A stretch of 64,000 bases of DNA from Protula sp. h YS-2021 (lineage: Eukaryota; Annelida; Polychaeta; Sabellida; Serpulidae). A program made the translations under genes and the position numbers. Location: positions 104,438,190 through 104,502,189 of the forward strand of contig OX457024.1 in assembly GCA_949752745.1 (NCBI GenBank). The letters are read 5' to 3'. This document shows, one piece after another, positions 20,869 through 28,357 of the stretch (its first letter is position 1; each line of letters begins with the position of its first letter). The notes beneath the pieces are model-generated. The model did not search any database and was not told the origin of the DNA. It was given only the letters and a program-made list of their open reading frames with translations.

Positions 20869-20913
20869 AAGCTTAATGTGAAATAATTGTGAAATGTAAA
20901 TAATGTATAACAC

Positions 20914-20919
20914 AATAAA
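20914..20919 (+). terminator. Polyadenylation signal of the plus-strand PolB/PC4 cluster
   Basis: AATAAA followed by an A-run. It lies 46 bp after the last plus-strand stop codon; another AATAAA (20864-20869) overlaps that stop codon. It contrasts with the arm genes, which lack AATAAA and have stem-loops. Confidence 0.65.
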
Positions 20920-20950
20920 AAAAAAAAGAATGTTGTATAAAACTGTCTTG

Positions 20951-20956
20951 TTTATT
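20951..20956 (-). terminator. Polyadenylation signal of the minus-strand capsid/protease cluster
   Basis: TTTATT on the plus strand, AATAAA on the minus strand, 67 bp after the protease stop codon. With the signal at 20914 it marks the convergent junction between the two halves of the element. Confidence 0.6.
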
Positions 20957-21022
20957 TACAATATTCATAATACAATTCACAATTACCAACAACTTAACTA
21001 ATGCAACTTAACTAATACAACA

Positions 21023-21460
21023 TCAATAAAATAATGGTTTATAATGTCTATATACAAAATCCTTTACAACAAAATCACCATCACTTCTTCTTAATACATC
21101 AATGATTTCAAAAGGACTATGTCCTCGAGCTCTTTGAATTATATAATACACACAATAAAATCCACATGTAGAGGATATCGGTGTTTGTAATGGAACTGAA
21201 TTATAAATGAAATTAAACTTTAAAAACTTATTCAAACGACTGTCTATAGGTAAAAGTCCATAAGAGTCAAAATATTCTGCAGGGTCTTCGTCATAATATA
21301 CTGCCACCCAATGCTCTCCTGGCTCATCATGATCGTCTGTGTTGATGACATAGGCACCGGGTTGTAAAGATGGTAACTGGTCCATGGCAAACACACCTTG
21401 AAACAAGTCTTTTGTCGTGGCATCATGGGATAGGATGGCTTCTATCTGCTTCGTGTTCAT
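21023..21460 (-). CDS. PRO: Adenain-type cysteine protease (maturation protease)
   Basis: 145 residues, a short member of the adenovirus/ULP-like protease clan. The catalytic arrangement is visible: H50 (GEHWVAVYYD), D65 (YFDSYG), Q92 before the active site and C99 (SSTCGFYCVYY). Homologues cleave capsid and core precursors during virion maturation. Its ATG overlaps the TGA of the major capsid gene (ATGA, 21457-21460), so it is last in the capsid cluster. A matching cleavage-type site (MFGGG) occurs in the basic protein at 22833-23189. All catalytic residues are present. Confidence 0.93.
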   Translation of the reverse strand: MNTKQIEAILSHDATTKDLFQGVFAMDQLPSLQPGAYVINTDDHDEPGEHWVAVYYDEDPAEYFDSYGLLPIDSRLNKFLKFNFIYNSVPLQTPISSTCGFYCVYYIIQRARGHSPFEIIDVLRRSDGDFVVKDFVYRHYKPLFY

Positions 21461-22830
21461 GACTGGTAGTCGAATTGAATGCTACGATTTGCACTTATTT
21501 CAACAATGTTATCAAATTCAGCATACACTATAACATTGACTGTATTTTGCAAGGCACCAGCAAAATTCATTTCTAGTCTCAAATTCCCATGTTTGATAAG
21601 GGCATAATGATCAGCACCATCATAATCAGGTGTTAAGTCAAAAGAAAACAACGAATAACCTCTAGGCCAATCTTCCCGTTTTATAATGGAACTTTTCTCG
21701 CCATCCAATCTGTCAAAAGATTTGTAAAGAGTTTCAAAAGCATCAAGATATTTGCCTTGATTTATATCAAGCTTGAGAGGTTTGGATAGGACTGGTTCAC
21801 CATCAGAGTAAAGCTGCATAAAGTTAAGATTAAAATGTTCAAAATTGTATGGATTTCTCAATACTGTTCCAGCAAAGGATTCATTATGAACCATTCCAAT
21901 GACAATACGTTTTGGTAATTGGCCTAAAAAGATGCTATCTTTCACAAAAGATTGAAATCCAGTTGGAATAGCTAAAACTTTACATTCTTTTCTATTAACA
22001 ATAAACTTAGCAGGACTTTTCATCAATGCATCTGCATGTCCCAACTGAATACCTGGACTAACCCTCACTTTGCGAATGGTTAAAAACGCTTCTCTCACTT
22101 CTACTTTAAAACCATTATTTGCAGCCATTAATACATATCCATCTTTTTGTCTATGTAAACGTAATTTCATACTAACACCATTGGGAAGATAACGATCCTG
22201 CTCAAACAAATCTACCCTTAAACCACCTGTAAGCGCAAACTCACGGCTTAGACGTGTATACAAATAGCGATTATGTAAACCATTATTTCCTGTTTCAGCT
22301 ATATCACCACCTTCAATATTTACATGAAAACCTGATACATATCTTTCATGATTAGGTCTTTTCACCTCATAAGTATTCATTGATCCGGCAGTATCTTTAA
22401 AGATGAGACGCATAGATCGCTCAGAATGGAGACTTTCTTCCGAGTCATGAATGAGATGAGATATGATGCTAGTATAACCATGGGTATTGTTACTAAGTGA
22501 TATCAAACGATCATTTAGAAATAATTCAATATTAGACCATAGCCCATTAAACAAATCATTGATACATGACAGGTTATCATCTACACCACACAGTGTTCCA
22601 TCAGCCTTGACAATGCGACATACAATATGGAGTTTACTGTTCTTTAAATCTAGATATTCTTCTGTACTCGCAGGAATGTAGAATTCTATTGGAGCACCCT
22701 CTCTAATGGTAGTCATTGGTTGATAGTCTACATTATAACTTTTTTCTACAGCAGTTTGCGTTGGTGGTATGTGAAACCATTCTAATGGAGAAAGGCTACA
22801 TTCACAAGAATGATTATGAATTAAAGACAT
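21457..22830 (-). CDS. MCP: Major capsid protein (double jelly-roll)
   Basis: 457 residues. Position between the protease and the basic core protein, length, and the Polinton major-capsid pattern support the call: an N-terminal SPLEWFHIPPTQTAVEKSYN stretch, then GAPIEFYIPASTEEYLDL, then NDLFNGLWSNIELFLNDRLI, followed by alternating beta-rich segments of a second jelly roll. Such proteins trimerise into pseudo-hexameric capsomers. The fold itself is inferred, because jelly-roll proteins lack short invariant motifs. The start ATG at 22830 is 2 bp after the upstream stop codon, and the stop codon overlaps the protease ATG. No disruption is visible. Confidence 0.85.
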   Translation of the reverse strand: MSLIHNHSCECSLSPLEWFHIPPTQTAVEKSYNVDYQPMTTIREGAPIEFYIPASTEEYLDLKNSKLHIVCRIVKADGTLCGVDDNLSCINDLFNGLWSNIELFLNDRLISLSNNTHGYTSIISHLIHDSEESLHSERSMRLIFKDTAGSMNTYEVKRPNHERYVSGFHVNIEGGDIAETGNNGLHNRYLYTRLSREFALTGGLRVDLFEQDRYLPNGVSMKLRLHRQKDGYVLMAANNGFKVEVREAFLTIRKVRVSPGIQLGHADALMKSPAKFIVNRKECKVLAIPTGFQSFVKDSIFLGQLPKRIVIGMVHNESFAGTVLRNPYNFEHFNLNFMQLYSDGEPVLSKPLKLDINQGKYLDAFETLYKSFDRLDGEKSSIIKREDWPRGYSLFSFDLTPDYDGADHYALIKHGNLRLEMNFAGALQNTVNVIVYAEFDNIVEISANRSIQFDYQS

Positions 22831-22832
22831 GA

Positions 22833-23189
22833 TTAAAAAATATCTTTCTTATGTTTTTTTGATGTTATCCGTTTAGCTGCCTTTCGCCTTCTGACACGTT
22901 TTGCTCGTTTCGGTCTCTTTTGTCCTCGTAACCCACCACCAAACATACGTTGTGCTACTCGACCTGTAACATCTTTCGCGATATCTTTTGCAGCCCTTTT
23001 AAGATGTGGTGCAACGATTTTAGCCCCTGTCTTAAGCAGTGGAATAGCTTTTCGAGCCAATGATCCCAGTATTGAACCAATACCATCTCCATATTGTATT
23101 CGCGCTCCTTTAAATCCTGGTAATTCTCCACCCACTTGACGAAGAAAATGGTTGCGATATATAGATGGATTGTGTGTGTATGCTTTCAT
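22833..23189 (-). CDS. Basic core/minor virion protein with a protease-type cleavage site
   Basis: 118 residues. The first half is Gly-rich and amphipathic (GDGIGSILGSLARKAIPLLK at 34-53, then a KxIxAPHLKRAAKDIAKD helix). The last third (88-115) is almost entirely Arg/Lys (KRPKRAKRVRRRKAAKRITS), as in DNA-condensing core proteins. Between them, residues 82-86 read M-F-G-G-G, which fits the adenain consensus (M/I/L)-x-G-x/G. Organisation recalls adenovirus pVI/pVII/pX precursors, where the protease frees a membrane-active or DNA-binding peptide; that comparison is inference. The ATG overlaps the stop codon of the minor capsid gene (ATGA) and the next gene begins 2 bp after its stop codon. Confidence 0.75.
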   Translation of the reverse strand: MKAYTHNPSIYRNHFLRQVGGELPGFKGARIQYGDGIGSILGSLARKAIPLLKTGAKIVAPHLKRAAKDIAKDVTGRVAQRMFGGGLRGQKRPKRAKRVRRRKAAKRITSKKHKKDIF

Positions 23190-23950
23190 AATGCTTTTGG
23201 TCGAAAATGAAGTTTACAGATCACCTTCCCAGTTTGAAATGGAACATTATAGTCTGTGTCATCCTTAATATTCATTTCTATCACGTCAAATTTGGATGTG
23301 TTTACAGGAACATAATGAGGTTCTCCATAAGTTTTCATGATAATGTCTCCATCATGTCCTTGTATTGCAACAGAACGTAGCAAAGGAACATAATAATCAC
23401 CAACAACTTGTGGCTCGCAAATACTACAGTACACATAAAGTGTATAAAACCCCTGTTTCACATCAGCTTTATATTCAGCTGTACACGTTTCAGTATACCA
23501 TTGATTTGGGATAAATCCTAAAATCTCAGCTAATCCAGTGGAGAATGACACTTCAAAGCCGTATTTTAGATATAGAAAAACGCGTCGTCTAATTTTATCA
23601 TACTTTATCCGAATACCTTCTTTAAGGTCATCTTTCATAGAATTAGTTGCTTCTTCATTAACTGCATGACATATTTCTTGTATGGATCTGTAGTAACCAT
23701 AAGGAATATTGATTGTGTCAAGAACAATATCATTCAGTGGTTGTTGTCGATACTGAATAGAATAGTCCATTCCATGTCTCATGGTTGTCCATGTATGTGG
23801 ATATTGAATTTCAGCTAATGCCACTTCATATTTTCCGTTCAGATAGATGGTTCGAGGCATACGAATTTGATAATTCGAAGTCTTGTTGTTGGGATAATAG
23901 TTCATACTAGCATTGCTGGGTAAAGTAATGTAAAAACTTGTTGACTCCAT
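23186..23950 (-). CDS. mCP: Minor capsid protein (penton-type single jelly-roll)
   Basis: 254 residues, the usual size of Polinton minor capsid proteins. The N-terminus MESTSFYITLPSNASMNYYP followed by KTSNYQIRMPRTIYLNGKYE and VALAEIQYPHTW is the family signature: substitutable surface strands followed by the YLNGKYEVALxEIxYPxxW block. It should form the pentamers at capsid vertices. A TATA-like TATATAC (minus strand, 23991-23997) lies 41 bp upstream of the ATG, so this gene probably heads the transcription unit mCP - core - MCP - PRO, all with 2-bp gaps or 4-bp overlaps. Confidence 0.88.
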   Translation of the reverse strand: MESTSFYITLPSNASMNYYPNNKTSNYQIRMPRTIYLNGKYEVALAEIQYPHTWTTMRHGMDYSIQYRQQPLNDIVLDTINIPYGYYRSIQEICHAVNEEATNSMKDDLKEGIRIKYDKIRRRVFLYLKYGFEVSFSTGLAEILGFIPNQWYTETCTAEYKADVKQGFYTLYVYCSICEPQVVGDYYVPLLRSVAIQGHDGDIIMKTYGEPHYVPVNTSKFDVIEMNIKDDTDYNVPFQTGKVICKLHFRPKAL

Positions 23951-23990
23951 GGCAGCTAAATCGTTTATGTGATGTAGATAGACTAGATGT

Positions 23991-23997
23991 GTATATA
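23991..23997 (-). promoter_or_regulatory. TATA-like element before the capsid cluster
   Basis: GTATATA on the plus strand reads TATATAC on the minus strand, 41 bp upstream of the minor capsid ATG, the same spacing as for other genes of the element. Confidence 0.5.
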
Positions 23998-24004
23998 CAT
24001 TACT

Positions 24005-24214
24005 TCATGTTTGACACTCTTCATCCTCACTTTCTACATTGCTGTCTACATTATTGTCTAAATTGCTATCTACATGATCTAAATTGGTATCTACTACTTC
24101 TCCCTGACAACAAGCACTAACGCACCTAATTTTTACAGGAATAGTATTTTTATTTCCATTTTCTTTACAACAACAACACCATAGCTCTTTAATCCATGTT
24201 AAAAAGTTTCCCAT
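24005..24214 (-). CDS. Small putative acylated (myristoyl/palmitoyl) membrane-anchor protein
   Basis: 69 residues. The N-terminus MGNFLTWIKELWCCCCKENG has Gly2 and Thr6, fitting the N-myristoylation consensus, followed by four consecutive cysteines (13-16) suited to palmitoylation. The C-terminal half is acidic with an imperfect NLDHVDSNLDNNVDSNVESE repeat. No hydrophobic segment is present, so attachment to membrane would be by lipid. The ATG overlaps the end of the upstream 197-residue gene by 16 nt. I know no named homologue; a virion-associated or assembly-site factor is one guess. Short length makes it less certain than its neighbours, but the two acylation cues together argue for a real gene. 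Confidence 0.6.
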   Translation of the reverse strand: MGNFLTWIKELWCCCCKENGNKNTIPVKIRCVSACCQGEVVDTNLDHVDSNLDNNVDSNVESEDEECQT

Positions 24215-24792
24215 CCTTCTGGAAACAATCTTTGTTGACGTTGTTGTTGCTCTTTTGTAATATCTTCACGAGTTGTCTTTTTGCCAAAAACAGTTTTTGG
24301 AATATTAGCGTCTACAATTTCCTCAATAAACTGCTTCCAACCACGCGGTGGTTCTCGTCGTTCTTTTCTTTTTGTAGCAACCAACGCTTCTTTCAACAAA
24401 TCAATAATGTTAGAATTTGTAATGACAGTACCTGTTTTTAAAACAAGTTCATTTTTATCTGTCCATCTCGTACCATATTTCTTAAGTTCTGCCAGAAGTT
24501 GTGTTAGTTTTACATGATAAATGGGTTGAAAATGGTTTAGAAACTGTTGAGACTTTTCTGATTTTTCTGCATTAGATGCTGTAACAGACTTTTGTCGTTG
24601 TTGTTGTTGTGATTGAATTGTTCGTAAATGACGTCCAAGCACTTGAGACATTTCTATTGCTTTTTCGCGAGTTCGTTTCCCACGTAAAAGTTTATTCACT
24701 TTCGTTTTGATTTCAACATCTTTTCCCTTCTTTTCTAACAACATTTTATATTCATATTCAGGAATGAGAACCATTTTCAAAGTATGTTTCAT
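24199..24792 (-). CDS. Conserved Polinton protein of unknown function (197 aa)
   Basis: Begins with MVLIPEYEYKMLLEKK after a short leader, has a helical Gln-rich middle (QSQQQQRQK) and a C-terminal module: TGTVITNSNIIDLLKEAL followed by PPRGWKQFIEEIVDANIPKT. As far as I recall, this pairing (an N-I-I/V-D-L helix followed by GW-x2-F...L/V-N-x-P) recurs in Polintons and related virus-like elements next to the ATPase and capsid genes, without an assigned biochemical role. Its start overlaps the stop codon of the 108-residue gene as ATGA (24789-24792). Winged-helix or KilA-N-like DNA binding are possible but not supported by any motif I can point to. Confidence 0.7.
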   Translation of the reverse strand: MKHTLKMVLIPEYEYKMLLEKKGKDVEIKTKVNKLLRGKRTREKAIEMSQVLGRHLRTIQSQQQQRQKSVTASNAEKSEKSQQFLNHFQPIYHVKLTQLLAELKKYGTRWTDKNELVLKTGTVITNSNIIDLLKEALVATKRKERREPPRGWKQFIEEIVDANIPKTVFGKKTTREDITKEQQQRQQRLFPEGWETF

Positions 24793-25115
24793 TTTAACAG
24801 CAACTGAGCTAACAAGGGTAATGCAAATTTAGCAATAGCTCCAATAAATCCTCCTTTCTGATTAACCAACTTCTTTTTTCTTCGAAGTGATATCTTCTTA
24901 TTTGCCAGTGTACGTAGGGTATGACGTTCACGCTTGAATAACTTATACCTTTTTGAGCTTAAGGGTAAATGTCCTCGCAATATATTCAAACAAATTTCAA
25001 ACAAGCTAGTTAATTCCTCCTTAGTAGCTTGTTGTAGTAAGGATTTACGTCGTTTAGGCCCGCTGCGTGCAAGCAAGTGAAGGAAAGGTTGATTCGCTTG
25101 AATACGTTTAGACAT
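24789..25115 (-). CDS. Conserved small basic protein with hydrophobic tail
   Basis: 108 residues. The first part is helical (FLHLLARSGPKRRKSLLQQA, then TKEELTSLFEICLNILRGHL), the middle is strongly basic (RTLANKKISLRRKKK), and the end is a Gly-Gly then hydrophobic tail (QKGGFIGAIAKFALPLLAQL, residues 86-105). Similar proteins lie next to the ATPase in other Polintons. The tail could insert into or disrupt membranes, or cap the capsid interior; the basic segment could bind DNA. These are inferences from composition. It overlaps the ATPase gene by 8 bp and the next gene by ATGA. Confidence 0.7.
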   Translation of the reverse strand: MSKRIQANQPFLHLLARSGPKRRKSLLQQATKEELTSLFEICLNILRGHLPLSSKRYKLFKRERHTLRTLANKKISLRRKKKLVNQKGGFIGAIAKFALPLLAQLLLK

Positions 25116-25767
25116 CTTGGCTGCGAATGGTTAAGTGACTTGGTTCTTGTTCATACACCACCTTATCAACATATACGTAATGTGTATCTTTTGGTAAAAT
25201 GCCTGTACGAATACGTAGTTGATCATTTGTCTTCGGCTTCAAATCAATGAATAAATAGCCGTGAGGTTTGCTGGTAGCATCTTGATAGGCTTCTATGAGA
25301 AATTGAGATTTTCCAGGATACATTTGTCGCGCTAATGTACTTATTTGTTGACTGTCTCTAGGATTTTTAAACAGAATGATGTAATGTGTATTCAAACTAA
25401 TATTACGCATTTCTCTACCATGATGAAACAAATTATGCACAATAAAAATAATGCTTAGATTTTGATGACTGCTGCCAACACTAAATAGACGTGTCATGCG
25501 TTCATCACTATGACATTTGGTCATTAAGTCATCAATGATGAGTAAGTTTGGTTTTTTCGGGTTAAAACGCTCTTCAATGTTATCTGGAATGCCTTGGTAA
25601 AATTCCACACCTTTCATTCCCTTATACAAAGGCTGATCTGCTGCATAGAGCCATAAAATGGTTTTTGGAGAGGGTTTAATTAACTTTTGTTCTAGAATTT
25701 CTCTAACTAGAGAAGTTTTACCACTGCCTGTAGGTCCAGAGACCAAACACGTGAATGGATGCTTCAT
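25108..25767 (-). CDS. ATP: FtsK/HerA-type DNA-packaging ATPase (A32-like)
   Basis: 219 residues from the ATG at 25767 (MKHPFTC); an in-frame TTG upstream is not needed. Walker A is GPTGSGKT (residues 11-18) and Walker B is NLLIIDD (74-80) with the acidic pair at 79-80. After that comes the VHNLFHHGREMR segment, where A32-like packaging ATPases carry a sensor/Arg region. Homologues pump DNA into preformed capsids. The ATG overlaps the integrase stop codon as ATGA (25764-25767). Length and motifs are complete. Confidence 0.93.
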   Translation of the reverse strand: MKHPFTCLVSGPTGSGKTSLVREILEQKLIKPSPKTILWLYAADQPLYKGMKGVEFYQGIPDNIEERFNPKKPNLLIIDDLMTKCHSDERMTRLFSVGSSHQNLSIIFIVHNLFHHGREMRNISLNTHYIILFKNPRDSQQISTLARQMYPGKSQFLIEAYQDATSKPHGYLFIDLKPKTNDQLRIRTGILPKDTHYVYVDKVVYEQEPSHLTIRSQDV

Positions 25768-26867
25768 TTTCGAATATCTGTTTCTTTCACCCAACTGTTA
25801 AACTTCTTTGGCCAACCTAACCACTTCACAAATAATTCTTTAACACCTCGTCTTTTTCGTGTTTTCAAGACCTTTTCAATTCTGTAGACTGATTCAATAT
25901 CTTTTGTCACTTTCTGCAGTTCTTCTTCATAAAAATGTCCGTCAATATCTTCATCCAAAAAGTCTTTCACACGATACAAGTGTATTCCTTGCTTCTTACA
26001 ACGATGTGTGATAATGAACACTTCTTGCGTCCACTTTATATGATAATCCCGTTGAAATACATATTTCATGTGAGAAATGCGAACCTGATCACCAATTTTA
26101 AATTTGTAGGGTTTTTTCTTCTTCTTTGGTTTTAATTTCAATTTGTCTACATACATATACTTCCACACTTTCGATTCTATGTCTTTACGAATATCTGCAG
26201 GAGCATACTTATTAGGGAGGGAGCCATGAGGTCTATGGTTATAATTATACACTAAGTCTGGAAGGATGTCCATATATCGATACGTTTGATTATGAAGGAA
26301 ATATCGATACATCATTCCCTTTAGAGTACGAATGACTCTCTCAGCAAAGTTGGCTTTGGTTTCATTCTTTGTCGTATAGGCATGTATTCCCTCCTTCTTC
26401 AAAAATGCTTTTACCCATCTGTTTTTAAATTCAGTTCCTTTATCTGACCTTAGAGTTCGTGGCCTTCGTTGTGTTTCATGAAAAATCTTTTGAAAGGCTT
26501 CTATGACGCTGGTATGTGATTTATTAGGCATTGGCTGCACCCACAAATATTTGGAAAACACATCAATGACAACTAATAAAAAGTGGGTGTCATCATTATA
26601 GGAAGCTATGTTTCCCATGTCAGCTAAATCAATATCCCACATGTCATCAATTCCACGTGTAATGACACGTTGCCTTTTAAACCTGTATTTTACAGGTTGT
26701 AGTAAACTGAAGGCATCTTGATCCTGTAACCATTTCTTCACTTGTGAATGAGTGACTGGTTGATCATGTTTTTTTAATATGTGATATAGTTTGTAAGGAC
26801 CAGCAAATGCCCCGGGTTGACCAGGTTTAAAGTAAATATTGGTTAAGTAGTCTTTCCACGTCGACAT
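25764..26867 (-). CDS. INT: Retroviral-type integrase with chromodomain
   Basis: 367 residues. The rve core has the catalytic triad D80 (WDIDLADM), D142 (LRSDKGTEF) and E176 (NFAERVIRTLKG). Downstream are the YNHRPHGSLPNKYAPADI motif and an SH3-like basic linker with KIGDQVRISH. The C-terminus (about 325-367) is a chromodomain (YRIEKVLKTRKRRGVKELFV, then KWLGWPKKFNSW), which in related integrases targets chromatin. It makes the 6-bp target duplications seen here. The ATG at 26867 follows an AT-rich repeat tract; it is the first gene of a compact minus-strand cluster. No disruption is seen. Confidence 0.95.
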   Translation of the reverse strand: MSTWKDYLTNIYFKPGQPGAFAGPYKLYHILKKHDQPVTHSQVKKWLQDQDAFSLLQPVKYRFKRQRVITRGIDDMWDIDLADMGNIASYNDDTHFLLVVIDVFSKYLWVQPMPNKSHTSVIEAFQKIFHETQRRPRTLRSDKGTEFKNRWVKAFLKKEGIHAYTTKNETKANFAERVIRTLKGMMYRYFLHNQTYRYMDILPDLVYNYNHRPHGSLPNKYAPADIRKDIESKVWKYMYVDKLKLKPKKKKKPYKFKIGDQVRISHMKYVFQRDYHIKWTQEVFIITHRCKKQGIHLYRVKDFLDEDIDGHFYEEELQKVTKDIESVYRIEKVLKTRKRRGVKELFVKWLGWPKKFNSWVKETDIRK

Positions 26868-26879
26868 GTTAACACTAAA

Positions 26880-26998
26880 TGATCAACACTTGTTAACATA
26901 TCTTGCATTTTATTTTATCAACATATCTTGCATTTTATCAACACATCTTAAATTTTATTAACATATCTTAAATTTTATAAAAGCTCAATCAACATATC
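26880..26998. repeat. AT-rich tandem repeats upstream of the integrase gene
   Basis: Five units of about 20-28 bp variants of AACATATCTTGCATTTTATC. They lie between the integrase start and the 3' end of the Cys-rich gene. On the minus strand they include TTTATAAAAT and two AATAAA (26909-26914 and 26954-26959), so the tract can serve both as polyadenylation region for the upstream cluster and as AT-rich promoter for integrase. Confidence 0.65.
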
Positions 26999-27331
26999 TT
27001 ACAAATCAAGTATTGATACAATGGTGTGAATAATTGGAGTCCATTGATCTTCAATGAACATTAACCAACAACTTAATTCATCAAATGTGATAGCATCTAC
27101 ACCATATTTTTCACAGCGTTGATTTGCATTATCTAACACTTTATCTAAATGAATGTAATATTTAGCTTCATTCCAATATGTATAGACACATGCAGAATGA
27201 CAGGTATGTTCTGAACACTCTTCATTTTGACAAGCAGGACATACTAAACATGCAAACTTTTTTACAGCTAATAACATTTCTTCACAATATGTCTTTTGCA
27301 CAATATATTGTCTCAATGTAATGTCTGTCAT
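26999..27331 (-). CDS. Small Cys-rich protein of unknown function
   Basis: 110 residues from the ATG at 27331; an in-frame GTG upstream lies inside the preceding gene. Nine cysteines include the cluster C28-x2-C31-x2-C34-x4-C39-x4-C44-x3-C48, suited to zinc binding, followed by a helical, acidic C-terminus (HLDKVLDNANQRCEKYGVDA). Start and the stop codon of the upstream 95-residue gene overlap as TAATG. I do not recognise the family. It is last in the minus-strand cluster that ends at AATAAA 26954-26959. Confidence 0.6.
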   Translation of the reverse strand: MTDITLRQYIVQKTYCEEMLLAVKKFACLVCPACQNEECSEHTCHSACVYTYWNEAKYYIHLDKVLDNANQRCEKYGVDAITFDELSCWLMFIEDQWTPIIHTIVSILDL

Positions 27332-27618
27332 TATACTGCAATGTAGATTAACCACTCTCTCACTTCATCAAACAGTCTTGGATCAAATCGAGCGAAGTGA
27401 TATGCTGCTTCCACATCAAACTCCTCAGCTCCGTCAATGTTTGAAAACATACACTCTTTGATGAAATCCTCACGTAAGTTTGGTACACTTAACGTGGAAT
27501 GCGCAAGTTCCCAATAAATGTCAAAGTGTTGCAGTTGTTGTTGAATAGATCCAAAACGCGCCAGTTCACTTATCATGTAGTCCACATACTTGTCCTTGAA
27601 ACACGTTTCTACATCCAT
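27331..27618 (-). CDS. Small acidic helical protein of unknown function
   Basis: 95 residues, no motif recognised. Predicted to be mostly helical and acidic (YVDYMISELARFGSIQQQLQ; AEEFDVEAAYHFARFDPRLF). The ATG has a weak TATA-like TTATATGG about 15 bp upstream, too close to be a standard TATA, so it may depend on the promoter at 28343. The stop codon overlaps the next ATG. Sized and placed like accessory genes of adenovirus-like elements; function unknown. Confidence 0.6.
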   Translation of the reverse strand: MDVETCFKDKYVDYMISELARFGSIQQQLQHFDIYWELAHSTLSVPNLREDFIKECMFSNIDGAEEFDVEAAYHFARFDPRLFDEVREWLIYIAV

Positions 27619-27682
27619 CTTTCACATATCCATATAACACGTCTGCACACTGTGACGGTTGGCAAACAAATGACTCTCAGTC

Positions 27683-28303
27683 TTACTCCGCAGAAACAGT
27701 TAGTGAGCCACACTTGTTGCAGAAGTTGTCTGGTTCACACAACTTGCAATTGTACTTGTGGCAGTGACAATCATAATCCTCAGCATATCCGTAAGCACCA
27801 CAATATTCACAGGTAAGTCCAAGTTGATTTTGCACATCCATATTCTCCAATTGAACTTCAGCCAGTCTTTTCTTGGATAGCTTCGACACTTTCATCCGAT
27901 TGTCCTTTTGCAGCTTAACAGGAGTTTTCTTACCATGACATTCCGTACATGGCAATAAGGTTGAGTTAATGTTATCCATCTCCTGAAGCAATGTCTCCCA
28001 TTCACCATCATTCATGTTGATGTAACGCGTATATTCTTTCCCTTCAAGCAAGAATGTTTGCACAAAACTCACATAGCGCATGTCCAAGTATGAAATGACT
28101 TCAAGCCATTTCGTTTGCGTTAAGTACAGTTTGAAGCCAATGTCACGTAATCTTGGTAAGTTCAGACACACAATCTTCCACAAGGATGGTGATAAAGCAA
28201 GCCATCTCTCTCCACGTTTGATTCGAAGAAATAATCCAAATTGTCCATGCTCCACAGTAATTGTTAAGTTTGCATTAATTTTAAAGCTGCTTGTCTTCTC
28301 CAT
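27683..28303 (-). CDS. Two-half PC4-like protein with C-terminal zinc ribbons
   Basis: 206 residues from the ATG at 28303 (MEKTSS). Residues 10-55 form one PC4-like half (LTITVEHGQF...WLALSPSLWKIVCLNL) and 56-112 a second (GFKLYLTQTKWLEVI...YINMNDGEWETLLQEMD), alignable with the plus-strand paralogues. The C-terminal third adds C119-x2-C122 and a double-ribbon-like cluster C165-x2-C168...C179-x-C181...C186-x2-C189...C195-x2-C198. A nucleic-acid-binding regulator is likely. The start is supported by a TATA box (TATAAAAGG, minus strand, 28343-28351) 39 bp upstream; an earlier GTG would lie in the leader. On the opposite strand to the other PC4-like genes. Confidence 0.7.
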   Translation of the reverse strand: MEKTSSFKINANLTITVEHGQFGLFLRIKRGERWLALSPSLWKIVCLNLPRLRDIGFKLYLTQTKWLEVISYLDMRYVSFVQTFLLEGKEYTRYINMNDGEWETLLQEMDNINSTLLPCTECHGKKTPVKLQKDNRMKVSKLSKKRLAEVQLENMDVQNQLGLTCEYCGAYGYAEDYDCHCHKYNCKLCEPDNFCNKCGSLTVSAE

Positions 28304-28342
28304 GGCTGCGCGTCGAATGATGACTGCACTTGACACCTCACT

Positions 28343-28351
28343 CCTTTTATA
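28343..28351 (-). promoter_or_regulatory. TATA box of the PC4-like/zinc-ribbon gene
   Basis: CCTTTTATA on the plus strand reads TATAAAAGG on the minus strand; 39 bp before the ATG at 28303 and just 6 bp downstream of the CARD-like gene's stop codon. Confidence 0.72.
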
Positions 28352-28357
28352 TGGACA

